A DNA stretch of 64,000 nt from a bacterium 1xD42-67 (GTDB lineage: Bacteria; Bacillota; Clostridia; Oscillospirales; Oscillospiraceae): assembly GCA_003612335.1 (NCBI GenBank), contig RAYO01000025.1, forward strand, positions 1 to 64,000, read 5' to 3'. Numbering within the stretch: the first letter of the stretch is position 1; the number at the start of each line of letters is the position of its first letter. The position numbers were made by a program, and so were the translations under genes. The notes beneath the pieces were generated by a model that was not told the origin of the DNA, ran no database searches, and saw only the letters and a list, made by a program, of their open reading frames with translations. Of the stretch, positions 42,386-51,283 are shown in pieces.

Positions 42386-42615
42386 AAAAAACGCCCTGAG
42401 CCTTTCGGCCCAGGGCGAACAGAACTGTCCGTGGTCCCACCTGGATTCGCGCCCGGCGGGCGCGCCCTCTGGCCCGGTAACGGCGGGGGCCGGCGGGGCA
42501 TTCCCTCCCCGCGCTCCAGGGGGCCGTTCCCGCCGGGCCTTCGGAGGATTCTCACCAGCCATCCTCTCTCTGCTTCCCTGGTCCCGGGGTACTGTTCCCT
42601 GTCTTCGCTTTGTGA
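42386..42615 (-). promoter_or_regulatory. T-box riboswitch of glyS
   Basis: The leader contains the stem-I element AGAGAGAGGATGGCTGGTGA and a T-box AGGTGGGACCACGG (42442-42429). A terminator (GCCCTGGGCC-GAAA-GGCTCAGGGC followed by TTTTTT at 42391-42386) ends 40 bases before the start codon. The T-box core reads TGGG where TGGA or TGGT is usual. The final G can form a wobble pair with the T discriminator of the tRNA-Gly seen at 35412. The specifier triplet could not be placed by eye. Confidence 0.85.
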
Positions 42616-42621
42616 GTCCCT

Positions 42622-42650
42622 ATTGTAGCCCGATCCCCCCGCTCTGTCAA
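42622..42650 (-). promoter_or_regulatory. glyS promoter
   Basis: Minus-strand consensus -35 TTGACA (42645-42650), 17-bp spacer and -10 TACAAT (42622-42627). The predicted transcription start is near 42615, giving a leader of about 270 bases. Confidence 0.82.
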
Positions 42651-42706
42651 GGGGGATCTTTCAAGAGAGGGCGGAAAAGAAGGGCCTCTCTCTGGGAGAG
42701 GCCCCG

Positions 42707-42817
42707 CTATCGGTCGCTGATCAGCCAGCCGTCCTGGAAGATCAGGTCGTCCAGGTCGGGCCTGCGGGGAACGGGGCAGCCGGGGGCCGGGGGGAGCGCG
42801 GTCTTGTTGTCATCCAT
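42707..42817 (-). CDS. Possible 36-residue protein
   Basis: A short frame starting MDDNKTALPPAPGCPVPRRP and ending in an FQDGWLISDR tail has an excellent ribosome site (GGAGG seven bases before ATG). It is Pro-rich at the front and acidic/aromatic at the end. No homologue is recognised. The small size makes it tentative; the ribosome site is the main support. Confidence 0.4.
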   Translation of the reverse strand: MDDNKTALPPAPGCPVPRRPDLDDLIFQDGWLISDR

Positions 42818-43108
42818 ATCCTTTCCTCCATCGTGCAGATTCCATACCAGTATATGCGGCGCGATGGAGGATATGTGTACGTCTGGATACACCTATCTGA
42901 AAATATCCTGGGAGAGCGCCGGAGAGGGCGCAGGGCAGGATCATCCATCCAGGATCCCCTGATATCGCGGGATCCCATCCGATCCCATGATACCGATCAT
43001 GTTTTTACCAGGAGACGGATCTGGATCATCGGTCTGTTCCAAGGGCTCAGAGGCGGCCTCGGGTCCAAACGGGATATCTGATGCCCACAAAATAAATAAA
43101 TACTTTGC
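42818..43108. other. Intergenic region, no gene seen
   Basis: This stretch has several short GATC-centred inverted repeats (for example around 42941-42985) and becomes AT-rich at its right end. No reading frame with a ribosome site and no recognised RNA motif was found. Confidence 0.4.
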
Positions 43109-43241
43109 TTGACAAAGGAATAATTTTATTTATAATGATAATAGAAGGTCGCATGGTAGTGGGGTGCCCCACTACCGTCATTTGTTAACAAATGACAACG
43201 GCCCTACTCCAGCGGCAGACCTGCCGCTGAAGATCATGCAG
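43109..43241 (+). promoter_or_regulatory. Promoter and triple-hairpin leader of the S-layer-anchored peptidase gene
   Basis: -35 TTGACA (43109-43114), 16-bp AT-only-type spacer and -10 TATAAT (43131-43136). The leader then has three perfect inverted repeats in a row: GGTAGTGGGG/CCCCACTACC (43155-43176), GTCATTTG-TTAA-CAAATGAC (43177-43196) and AGCGGCAG/CTGCCGCT (43211-43228). None is followed by a T run, so they may stabilise the very long mRNA or gate translation. The ribosome site GGGAGG follows. Confidence 0.6.
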
Positions 43242-43259
43242 AAAAAGGGAGGACATTCA

Positions 43260-46200
43260 ATGAAGGCATCCATCAGACCGGCGTCACGTGTGCTCAGCCT
43301 GATCCTGGCAGCTTCTATGCTGTTCGGGATGATGGTCACAGGCGCCGCTGCGGTCGAGGCGGGCGGAGAGACCGTTTCGGACGCGATCTTGTACACCATC
43401 AACGACAGCCAAGAGCTGGAGTTCGATGTCGTGTACAAGGGAGCGGTCACAGAACAGACGACAGTGACCGACACCACCGGCAATGGGATCGACTCGCTGG
43501 ACAAGCTGTCCAAGGTCCTGGGGACCGCGGACAAGACTCCAGTCGAACTGACCGACACGCCCTCTGACCGTACCCTGGGGAAGGCGGTCACCGCCGACCT
43601 GATCCTGGACGAGAGCGACCCTGCGACAGCTATCACAGCTATCAAGATCACCGATGTGCGCCGCCGCCCCGTGGTGGGCATCTCCTGGAAGAAAGACACC
43701 ATCGGGAACGACTACCAGGGCTTCGCCGAGGCCTTTGAGCGCAACGGCGCTCTCGCCGTGTTCCTGCCCAAGGTGACCACCGCCCAGGAGGCGAGAGATA
43801 TCCTTGGCAAGGTCAACGGCATCTTCATGACCGGCGGCGAGGACTGGAACGCCTATCTTTATGGGCAGGATCAGACCCCCCACGGCTCTTCTGGGATCAA
43901 TGATGTCCGGGACACCTCTGACATCCATCTGATGCAGCAGGCGATCGAGCTGGACGTCCCCATGCTGGCGGTATGCCGGGGCGAGCAGGGCTTCAACATC
44001 GCCATGGGCGGCGGTCTGATCCAGGATGTGCCATACTACCTGGGCCAGCAGGTCATCGCTGGCAAGATCTCCCCCGACCGTGTGACCGGCGTGCTGTCTG
44101 GGCCCTCTGACGCCGATCGGCAGGCCATCGCCGCCGCCAATAACATCGCTGTCGAGAATCTGCCCGACATCCTGAAGACTCCTGTGAAGGACACTGGATA
44201 CACCCAGTGGACCTTTGGCGAGGGCCCCACCAGCACCAAAGGCGATCCTACTTACAACAAAAACGATCAAACATATGTGGCCGGCAGCGGCTGTGAGGAA
44301 GGCCATCTGCGCGTCCAGATCGACGGTCTGATCCACAGCGGCGACAAGGGCTACCATATCCTGGACGCAGGCGAAGGCAACGATAACGTGGCCATCGACC
44401 CTGACTCCAAGTGGCTCTCCGATATTTTCGATGGTGCAGATTCCATCGATCTGATCGCCACTGCTCACCATCAGTCCGCTGACCCGGAGGATCTGGGTGA
44501 CGGCCTGACCGTGGTGGCCCGCTCCTCCGACGGGATCATCGAGGCCATCGAGCATCAGGACAGCCTGTTCGCTCTGGGCCTCCAGTGGCACCCTGAGCGG
44601 GACGCCCTGGCAGATACCAGAAAATATCCTGATGGTCACGAACTTGCGGGCCAGCCTGTAGACGTGGATCAGGAGCTGTGCAACGCGCCTCTTCGCGCCT
44701 TGGTGGAATATGCCGGCAAACAGCAGGACCGGGACCACCCTGAGGACGAGGAAGAGGAGCCGGTGGATCCCCCCATCGAAGACAGCGGCTTCCAGCCCGG
44801 CGTCACCTACGAGAGCGCGGTGACCGACGCGGAGCGCGCCAAGATCCATGCGGCAGTGGACCGGCTGAGCGGCTACGTGGGCAACATGGAGGTGGGCGAC
44901 GGCAGCTATGACCCCTACACCCTGATCGGCGGTCTGGCCACCGGCTCCAGCTACAATTCCATCTCCTATGGTAAGGCAAATGCGGGCTCTGTCCCCACAG
45001 AATACCCCTTCGCCGTGCCCAACACGGAAAACAACAAGAATGAGGGCCAGCGCAAGACCGACAAATTCACCTGGGTCAAGGAGCTGGCAGAGGAGCTGGG
45101 CTTCGAGGTGGTCCAGCGCCAGGACGACAAATACGTCTACGTGGAGATCGGCGATCCCGACGCCCCGGAGATGGTGATGGCCCTCAGCCATCTGGATTCC
45201 CCCACGGCCTCGAACAAGCCCGGCGGAAATCTGGACCGCTGGGTGAACAAAGACGGCGAGCTGGATCCCACCGCCTATTATCACCCCTATGTGAAGGACG
45301 GCTGGCTGTATGGCGCAGGCGTGCAGGACGACAGCGGTCCCACCCTGGCCACCCTCTTCGCCGCCAAGGCCCTGATGGATTCCGGCGTGAAGTTCGACCG
45401 GCGGATCCGTATCGTCATGGGCGCCTACGAGGACAGCAACCCCGGCGTCCCCACCATCGACGATACCCTGAAGTACATGGACATCCCCTATTACACCGCT
45501 AACCCCAGCTTCTACGACAACTGGTCCTATAAGTCCCTGAACCGGGAGGAGACCCCCATCGCGGCCTACACCTCCGACTCCCGCTTCCCCGTTGTGGTGG
45601 GCAACTCCAAGGCTTGGACCCCCTATGTCACCATGGATCTGTCCGCCGACAACGGCAAGCCCTTCCGCCTGATCTCCGCCTCCGCCAACGTCACCGAGCG
45701 GGCAGGGGATAACACCCTGAAGGACATCGTCCACGGCAGTACCTCTCAGGTGGCCTCCAAGGCCGTCTTCGTCCTGGACACCACCGGAGCCGATTCGGTC
45801 GCTGTGGCTCAGTTCAAGAAGGACATCGAAGACGCCGCCACCGCCCGGGGCTGGCTCCCCGCCGCCTCCGGCACCACCCCCAAGGTGGTCGTGGAAGTGG
45901 ACACGAATCAGGTCACTCTGACGGTCAACACCGACGTGGCCATGGAGATGCCCACCCCCCAGTACGGCAAGAACGCCGTGGTCTGGGGCATGTACCTCCT
46001 GTCTGAGTCCCTGCCCAACGGCCTTGAGCTGAAGACCGCCGCCCAGGGGATCGCCGATCTGTTCTTCCGCAACTGCGTGGAGGGTGAGGCCTATATCGGC
46101 AAGTACATGGGCATCCCCGCCACCCTGCTGCGCAACCCCGACGACGGCGTGGCCAACCTGACCTTCGCCCTCATGGGCGGCATCCAGGGGACCTACGACC

Positions 46201-48653
46201 TGGTGAGCTTCTACAAGGACAGCTCCCTCAGCATCCCCCTGTACGTGCGGAGCATGCACGAGAACAAGGACAATTACAACGAGGCTATGGACGCTGTGGT
46301 CCAGGCGTTCACAAATAAGGGCTTCCAGCTCCTTACCAGTAAGGGCGAAGTATCCCCTCCCGCCGCCTTCACCGATCCCACCCTCTATCTGTCCCACGAC
46401 AACCTGCTGACCGCCCTCCAGATGGCCAGCTACAAGGCGACCATCGAGTACGATCCCTCTGAGTTCGGCGGCCCCTACGATCTGCTGGACATCACCTATC
46501 CCGTGGGCACCACCGGCGGAACTCTGGCCTCCAACTACTTCAACAAGATGACCGCTTTCGGCGCTGTCATCCCCGGCAACGAGCGCTGGTGGCACTCCGC
46601 CAACGAGCGCATCAGTGTGGAATCCATCATCCAGATGACCAAGATGATGGCCGACGGGATGCTGGAGATGGCCCGCTACTCCGGCGACGCGGGCGCACAG
46701 CTGATGTGGGCCGACATCGAGGGCTACAACGCCGACCGGGCCGACCTGGACCTGCTGGACGTGACCGTGGGCACCTATCAGGACGCCTCCTCCAAGATCA
46801 CCAGATCCATCCTGGGCGGCGACACCCTCATCGGCGCCACCGAGTTCGAGATCCACATGTGGGCCCAGCGGGGCAATGCCTCTAAGACCGCAGACCAGTA
46901 CAACAAGGGCCACGAGGCCGGCGGCGTGTACCTCCCCCTGGACGATGCGGACTTCCTGGCCAACACCTTCGTGCTGCCCATGCGGCTGGAGTTCAAGTAT
47001 GAACGTCCTCAGGGCATGTCCAACGCCAACTGGAACAAGATCTCCTCCGGCAATGTGAGCGATCTCGCCTTCCATCTGCTGAAGGATGGGGAGAGCATCT
47101 CCCTCACCGTCCCCAGGGGACAGGACGCGAACAAGTTCTTCTCCGTCCGTATGGAGGAGGGCAACGCCAACACCGTTTACGTCGCTGTCAATCTGGCTCT
47201 GACCGACAGCGCCTATGACGGCGTGAGCACCGTCCTGGCCGACTCCCGGACCGACCTGTTCAAGCTCAACGAGGAGTGGCTGGAGAACAACGAGAACCCC
47301 TTCCCCGAGCGCGGCAAGGTGGAGGAGCGGGGCTTCTTCCTCTTTGGCGACGGCGAGAAGAACGCCTGCTTCGAGTCCCCTGACGCGATCTATGTCACCA
47401 CCAGCGCCGTTTCGGACGGCGGATCCTCCTCCAGCGGCGGGGACGACGGCGGTTCCTCCTCTTCCTCCGTCACCGTCCCGGTCAGCGGCGATAAGAACAG
47501 CGTCAACGTCAGTGCCAACGTGTCCGGCAGCACCGCGACCGTGGACAAGATCGACCTGAGCAAGCTGGACAACGTGACCGGCAGCGACGTGGCTACCGGG
47601 ATGGTAGAGATCGACTTCACGGGCCTGGGCCGGAACATCAGCACCGTGGACCTGCCCGCCAATGCCGTGAAGAAGATCGCCAGCGCGGTGAACGACAGCG
47701 GGAACGACGCCGAGGGCCTGCTCATCAAGCTGTCCACCGGCGAGGTAGCCTTCGACCCGGCGGCCCTGGACGCGGTCCAGAAGCAGGCGGGCGACCGGAT
47801 CGTCCTCTCTGTGGCCCCCGCCAAGAGCTCCGCGCTCAATGCCCGGCAAAAGGAGGTCGTGGGCGACGCCCCTGTGTTCGACCTCACCTTGAAGAGCGGC
47901 AGCAAGGCCATCACCGACTTCGGCAGCGGCTTGGTCACCGTGTCCCTGCCATATACCTTGAAAGCGGGCCAGGATCCCTCTGGCGTGGTGGTCTACTACC
48001 TGGACGGCGACGGGAACATCCATCGCTGTGAGACCATGTATGACGTGCGCACCAAGTCGGTGATCTTCACCACGAATCACTTCTCGCTGTATATGGTCGG
48101 CTATGATCCGGCGGCCGCCTGGAAGGATCCATACTCCGATGTGGCCCAGGGCGCATGGTATCATGACGCAGTCCGGTTCGTCACTGAGAACGGCCTGATG
48201 AGCGGATTCGGGAACGGGCTCTTCGGCCCGGACGAGGCGCTCTCCCGGGCCCAGCTGGCTCAGATCCTCTACAGTAAAGAGGGCAGGCCCGCCGCCACAG
48301 GAACTCTCTTCACCGATGTGGCCGCAGGCATGTGGTACGCCAACGCCATCGCCTGGGCGGCGGAAAAGGGCATCGTGAGCGGCTACGGCGACGGCCGGTT
48401 CGGCCCCGATGACAACATCACCCGAGAACAGCTGGCGGTCATGCTCTGGCGCTACGCCGGGAGCCCCGCCCCGTCCGCAAAGGAGCTGGACCTGGTGGAT
48501 TCCAGCGGTGCCAGCCCCTTCGCCCTGGACGCTCTGCGCTGGGCTGTGGAGAACAAGATCCTCAGCGGCTACGGCGACGGACAGCTGGCCCCTCAGGGCC
48601 CGGCGACTCGGGCGCAGGCCGCACAGATGCTGAAGAATTTTATGGGAAAGTGA
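43260..48653 (+). CDS. S-layer-anchored bifunctional peptidase: C26 gamma-glutamyl hydrolase + M20/PepV-like dipeptidase + 3 SLH
   Basis: The product is 1797 residues. A signal peptide (about 1-32) and a propeptide-like part lead to a class-I-amidotransferase-fold C26 domain (about 135-495) with nucleophile Cys239 (LAVCRGEQGFN), and His444 and Glu446 (LQWHPERD). An M20 peptidase of the PepV/Sapep type follows (about 535-1135), with metal ligands His644 (SHLDSP), Asp690 (GVQDDSGP), Glu724/Asp725 (AYEDSN) and His1112 (WHSANE). Next are a beta-rich region, a Ser/Gly linker (about 1384-1400), another beta domain and three SLH domains (about 1619-1797) that bind cell-wall polymer. It probably hydrolyses gamma-glutamyl amides and dipeptides at the cell surface. 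Both active sites look complete. Start set by GGGAGG before ATG 43260. Confidence 0.85.
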   Translation: MKASIRPASRVLSLILAASMLFGMMVTGAAAVEAGGETVSDAILYTINDSQELEFDVVYKGAVTEQTTVTDTTGNGIDSLDKLSKVLGTADKTPVELTDTPSDRTLGKAVTADLILDESDPATAITAIKITDVRRRPVVGISWKKDTIGNDYQGFAEAFERNGALAVFLPKVTTAQEARDILGKVNGIFMTGGEDWNAYLYGQDQTPHGSSGINDVRDTSDIHLMQQAIELDVPMLAVCRGEQGFNIAMGGGLIQDVPYYLGQQVIAGKISPDRVTGVLSGPSDADRQAIAAANNIAVENLPDILKTPVKDTGYTQWTFGEGPTSTKGDPTYNKNDQTYVAGSGCEEGHLRVQIDGLIHSGDKGYHILDAGEGNDNVAIDPDSKWLSDIFDGADSIDLIATAHHQSADPEDLGDGLTVVARSSDGIIEAIEHQDSLFALGLQWHPERDALADTRKYPDGHELAGQPVDVDQELCNAPLRALVEYAGKQQDRDHPEDEEEEPVDPPIEDSGFQPGVTYESAVTDAERAKIHAAVDRLSGYVGNMEVGDGSYDPYTLIGGLATGSSYNSISYGKANAGSVPTEYPFAVPNTENNKNEGQRKTDKFTWVKELAEELGFEVVQRQDDKYVYVEIGDPDAPEMVMALSHLDSPTASNKPGGNLDRWVNKDGELDPTAYYHPYVKDGWLYGAGVQDDSGPTLATLFAAKALMDSGVKFDRRIRIVMGAYEDSNPGVPTIDDTLKYMDIPYYTANPSFYDNWSYKSLNREETPIAAYTSDSRFPVVVGNSKAWTPYVTMDLSADNGKPFRLISASANVTERAGDNTLKDIVHGSTSQVASKAVFVLDTTGADSVAVAQFKKDIEDAATARGWLPAASGTTPKVVVEVDTNQVTLTVNTDVAMEMPTPQYGKNAVVWGMYLLSESLPNGLELKTAAQGIADLFFRNCVEGEAYIGKYMGIPATLLRNPDDGVANLTFALMGGIQGTYDLVSFYKDSSLSIPLYVRSMHENKDNYNEAMDAVVQAFTNKGFQLLTSKGEVSPPAAFTDPTLYLSHDNLLTALQMASYKATIEYDPSEFGGPYDLLDITYPVGTTGGTLASNYFNKMTAFGAVIPGNERWWHSANERISVESIIQMTKMMADGMLEMARYSGDAGAQLMWADIEGYNADRADLDLLDVTVGTYQDASSKITRSILGGDTLIGATEFEIHMWAQRGNASKTADQYNKGHEAGGVYLPLDDADFLANTFVLPMRLEFKYERPQGMSNANWNKISSGNVSDLAFHLLKDGESISLTVPRGQDANKFFSVRMEEGNANTVYVAVNLALTDSAYDGVSTVLADSRTDLFKLNEEWLENNENPFPERGKVEERGFFLFGDGEKNACFESPDAIYVTTSAVSDGGSSSSGGDDGGSSSSSVTVPVSGDKNSVNVSANVSGSTATVDKIDLSKLDNVTGSDVATGMVEIDFTGLGRNISTVDLPANAVKKIASAVNDSGNDAEGLLIKLSTGEVAFDPAALDAVQKQAGDRIVLSVAPAKSSALNARQKEVVGDAPVFDLTLKSGSKAITDFGSGLVTVSLPYTLKAGQDPSGVVVYYLDGDGNIHRCETMYDVRTKSVIFTTNHFSLYMVGYDPAAAWKDPYSDVAQGAWYHDAVRFVTENGLMSGFGNGLFGPDEALSRAQLAQILYSKEGRPAATGTLFTDVAAGMWYANAIAWAAEKGIVSGYGDGRFGPDDNITREQLAVMLWRYAGSPAPSAKELDLVDSSGASPFALDALRWAVENKILSGYGDGQLAPQGPATRAQAAQMLKNFMGK

Positions 48654-48684
48654 CCCTTTGCGACCGATCTGACAGACCTTGAAA

Positions 48685-48724
48685 GCATGACGGCTGCCCG
48701 CAGTGCGGGCAGCCGTCATGCTTT
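48685..48724. terminator. Bidirectional terminator
   Basis: GCATGACGGCTGCCCGC (48685-48701) and GCGGGCAGCCGTCATGC (48705-48721) form a 17-bp perfect stem with a three-base loop, followed by TTTCTCC on the plus strand and TTTC on the minus strand. It separates the SLH protein gene from the convergent sugar operon. Confidence 0.8.
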
Positions 48725-48730
48725 CTCCTA

Positions 48731-49399
48731 TCATGTGCGGGGCTCGGACAGGATGCCGCCGCTGTCGTTCCAGCCGGGCATGGCCCGTCGGATGGCCCTG
48801 GCCTGGGCCACCGGGTCGGGGGCAGAGAGGATCCCGCCGCCGATGACGATCACATCGGGGCACAGGGCACAGCAGTCGGGAAGGCTCGCCAGGGAGATCC
48901 CTCCCGCCGCCGACAGCTCCGCCCGCCGGACCGCCCGGCGCAGCACCGCCAGGTCCTGCAGCGGGGTGCGGCCCTGGGCCTGCTGGTCCACCCCGGTGTG
49001 GACGGCGATCCCATGGATCCCCGCCTCCTCCAGCTCCCGAGCCCGGCCGGACAGGTCGGACACACAGATCATGTCCGCCACCACCCGGCGTCCCGCCCGG
49101 TCCGCCGCCTCGACACAGGCCCGGACGGTGGCCAGATCCGTCACCGCCAGCACGGTGACCAGGTCCGCCCCCGCCCGGAAGGCGCTCTCCGCCTCCAGGC
49201 GTCCGGCGTCCATGATCTTGGTGTCGGCCAGCAGCTCTTTGCCGGGGAACTGGGCCCGGAAGCAGCGCACCGCCTCCATGCCGTGCTCCAGCAGGAAGGG
49301 GGTGCCCAGCTCGAAGCGGTCCACATCCGCCTCCATCCCTCGGGCCAGGTCCAGCGCCTCCTCCAACGGCAGCACATCGAAGGCCACTTGCAGCTTCAT
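48731..49399 (-). CDS. hxlA: 3-hexulose-6-phosphate synthase-like (OMPDC superfamily)
   Basis: The product is 222 residues, a one-domain barrel. It shows VAFDVLPLEEALDLA, FELGTPFLLEHGMEAV and the metal/catalytic element LADTKIMDAG. DxKxMDAG is the form found in hexulose-phosphate synthases; KGPDC relatives usually have DxKxADAG. VHTGVDQQAQG follows. It condenses formaldehyde with ribulose 5-phosphate or runs in reverse to release ribulose 5-phosphate. It is the last gene of the sugar locus, next to a canonical hxlB. The start at MKLQVAFD has GAGGAGAG upstream. Confidence 0.82.
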   Translation of the reverse strand: MKLQVAFDVLPLEEALDLARGMEADVDRFELGTPFLLEHGMEAVRCFRAQFPGKELLADTKIMDAGRLEAESAFRAGADLVTVLAVTDLATVRACVEAADRAGRRVVADMICVSDLSGRARELEEAGIHGIAVHTGVDQQAQGRTPLQDLAVLRRAVRRAELSAAGGISLASLPDCCALCPDVIVIGGGILSAPDPVAQARAIRRAMPGWNDSGGILSEPRT

Positions 49400-49412
49400 G
49401 CCTCTCTCCTCC

Positions 49413-49967
49413 TCATTCCAGGTTCGCATGGCGGGCGAACATGGTGTCTCCCGTCTCTCCCAGCCGGTCCATCAGCTCCAGCACCAGGGCGTCCAGGATC
49501 AGGAAGCTGGCCTGCTCGAAGAGGGAGCCCATGGGCTGGACCGACCGGAATCTGCTGTCCGCCTTAGGGGTGGGGGCGGGCACCCGCAGCACTGCAGAGG
49601 CCAGCGCCCCCACAGTGCTCTCCGGGCGGACGGTGACCAGGGCCACCTGCGCCCCCTGGGCCCTGGCCTTTTTCGCCATAGCGGCCAGGCTGGCCGTCTC
49701 TCCGGAGCCGGACACCACCACCAGCAGGTCCTTCGGACCGATCCCTGGCGCGGTGGTCTCACCGCAGACGAAGGCGGTCAGTCCCAGGTGCATCAGCCGC
49801 ATGGCGAAGGCCTTCGCCGCCATGCCGGACCGCCCCGCCCCCGCCAAAAAGATCCGCTCCGCGCCCAGGATGGCCTCCGCTAGGAGCTTCCCCGCGGCGG
49901 GATCCGTCTGTTCCAGCACGGTCTCCAGCTCCTGGAGGATGGTCAGTCCATATCTTCTCATATCCAT
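49413..49967 (-). CDS. hxlB: 6-phospho-3-hexuloisomerase (SIS domain), canonical copy
   Basis: The product is 184 residues, a single SIS domain. It has IFLAGAGRSGMAAKAFAMRL, VVSGSGETASLAAMAKKA and the C-terminal RHANLE signature of phosphohexuloisomerases. It interconverts D-arabino-3-hexulose 6-phosphate and fructose 6-phosphate and pairs with the adjacent hxlA. The start at MDMRRYG was chosen for AAGGAAGAG upstream; an alternative ATG at 49988 overlaps the MFS stop but lacks a spaced ribosome site. Confidence 0.85.
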   Translation of the reverse strand: MDMRRYGLTILQELETVLEQTDPAAGKLLAEAILGAERIFLAGAGRSGMAAKAFAMRLMHLGLTAFVCGETTAPGIGPKDLLVVVSGSGETASLAAMAKKARAQGAQVALVTVRPESTVGALASAVLRVPAPTPKADSRFRSVQPMGSLFEQASFLILDALVLELMDRLGETGDTMFARHANLE

Positions 49968-49984
49968 CAAAGCTCTTCCTTTCG

Positions 49985-51199
49985 TCATCTCCGGTCTGGC
50001 CGGGGGCTCTGGGCCCCGGCGATGGTCACCGCCGTCCCCAGGGCGGACACGGCAGAGATGCAGGGCAGGAGCACATCCGCCCCCACCAGATCCAGCATCC
50101 GTCCCCCGGCCAGGGCCCCCAGGACGCTGCCCAGGGTGAAGGTCATCGTGAGGTATGCCTGGCCCTTGATGGCGTCTCCCCGGTCCAGGACCGTATCGAT
50201 ATAGTAGACCGAGGCCACCGAGATCAGCGCCCAGCCCAGCATCTGAAGGGACTGGACCGCATAGAACAGGGGGATGCTGGGGACCAGCCAGGACAGCGCC
50301 GCCTTTGCCGTGAAGAAGACGGCGGACAGCCGCAGCCAGATGTGGCACCGGACCCGTTCTACCATGGCGCCAAAGAGGAACATGGTGGGCAGCTCCCAGA
50401 AGGCGGCCAGCGCCGTGGCGATCCCCATCTCTCCACTGCCGCCCCCCTTGCTCACCACGATCTGAAAGGTGAAGTTGTTCAGGATCATGTGGCCGCTGTA
50501 CAGCAGGGTGGTCCCAATCAGCAGGACCCCGAACCGGGGGTACTTTTGGAAGAACACCAGGGGGGAGGCCGTCCCTCCCGCACCCCTCTCCGCCGCCTTC
50601 TGCCTGGCCTCCAAGGGGAAGGAGGGGACCGAGACGGCAGTGAGGGAAAAGCTGACCAGGATCAGCAGAGGGACCGCCACCGCCCCCAGGGACTTGGTCA
50701 AAAAGCCCAAGGCCCCGGCCGCTGCGGCATAGGCCACAGAGCCCATCCCCCGGGCGGCGCCCCAGTCCAGCCGGCGCCCCTGGTCCACCGCCTCCGTCCC
50801 CAGGGCGTTGATCAGGGGGAAGTCCAGCTGGAGCAGGAGGAGGCAGGCCCCATAGAGCAGTCCGACGGCAGCGGCGGGGCCCTCCAGCAGATAGAGGGCG
50901 GTGAGGCCCAGCCCCGCCAGCACCACCGCCCCGCTGAAGACAGCGATCATCGCCTTCAGCCCGAACCGCCCTCCCCCCTCCGCCGCTGCCGCGGCCATGG
51001 GCTGGAGCAGGGCGGAGGCCCCTCCGGACAGGGCGATCACCAGCCCGATCTGGGTATTGGTGAAGCCCACATCCAGCAGGAACACACTGGCAAAGCCCAT
51101 GACCGTGGCGAAACCCATCCAGAAAAAGCACTGGATGCAGGCGTACCGGCCCGTCAGGCATCTCTCCTTTTGGTCAGACACACGACCTCTTTCCGGCAT
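49985..51199 (-). CDS. MFS transporter (LacY/NupG-like)
   Basis: The product is 404 residues with twelve predicted membrane segments: ACIQCFFWMGFATVMGFASV at the N-terminus and GFTNTQIGLVIALSGGASAL matching the MFS_1-like sugar/nucleoside symporter branch. In a sugar locus that also has an ABC importer, it may take up a second sugar form or export an intermediate. The start at MPERGRV has GGAGG eight bases upstream. A GC-rich hairpin lies upstream of it, after the binding-protein gene. Confidence 0.8.
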   Translation of the reverse strand: MPERGRVSDQKERCLTGRYACIQCFFWMGFATVMGFASVFLLDVGFTNTQIGLVIALSGGASALLQPMAAAAAEGGGRFGLKAMIAVFSGAVVLAGLGLTALYLLEGPAAAVGLLYGACLLLLQLDFPLINALGTEAVDQGRRLDWGAARGMGSVAYAAAAGALGFLTKSLGAVAVPLLILVSFSLTAVSVPSFPLEARQKAAERGAGGTASPLVFFQKYPRFGVLLIGTTLLYSGHMILNNFTFQIVVSKGGGSGEMGIATALAAFWELPTMFLFGAMVERVRCHIWLRLSAVFFTAKAALSWLVPSIPLFYAVQSLQMLGWALISVASVYYIDTVLDRGDAIKGQAYLTMTFTLGSVLGALAGGRMLDLVGADVLLPCISAVSALGTAVTIAGAQSPRPDRR

Positions 51200-51224
51200 C
51201 TCATTCCCCTCCACAGAAGGAGGC

Positions 51225-51246
51225 GGCCCGCCGGTCTCGGCGGGCC
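51225..51246 (-). other. Intercistronic hairpin between binding-protein and MFS genes
   Basis: GGCCCGCC and GGCGGGCC arms form an eight-base-pair stem with no T run. It could protect the 3' end of the upstream binding-protein message. Confidence 0.45.
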
Positions 51247-51283
51247 GTCTCTCAAGATACGGCTGCTATTTTTATAGCTCTGC

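Noticed and set aside
40918-42555. Upstream extension of glyS by 70 codons
   Set aside because: The extension is the T-box leader and terminator. The conserved synthetase N-terminus begins at MKNSEK with a good ribosome site.
43284-48863. An open frame of about 1859 codons on the minus strand opposite the giant peptidase gene
   Set aside because: It is a GC-rich shadow: no ribosome site, low-complexity His/Gly/Val-rich product, no domains, and the plus frame has a signal peptide, two catalytic sites and SLH domains.
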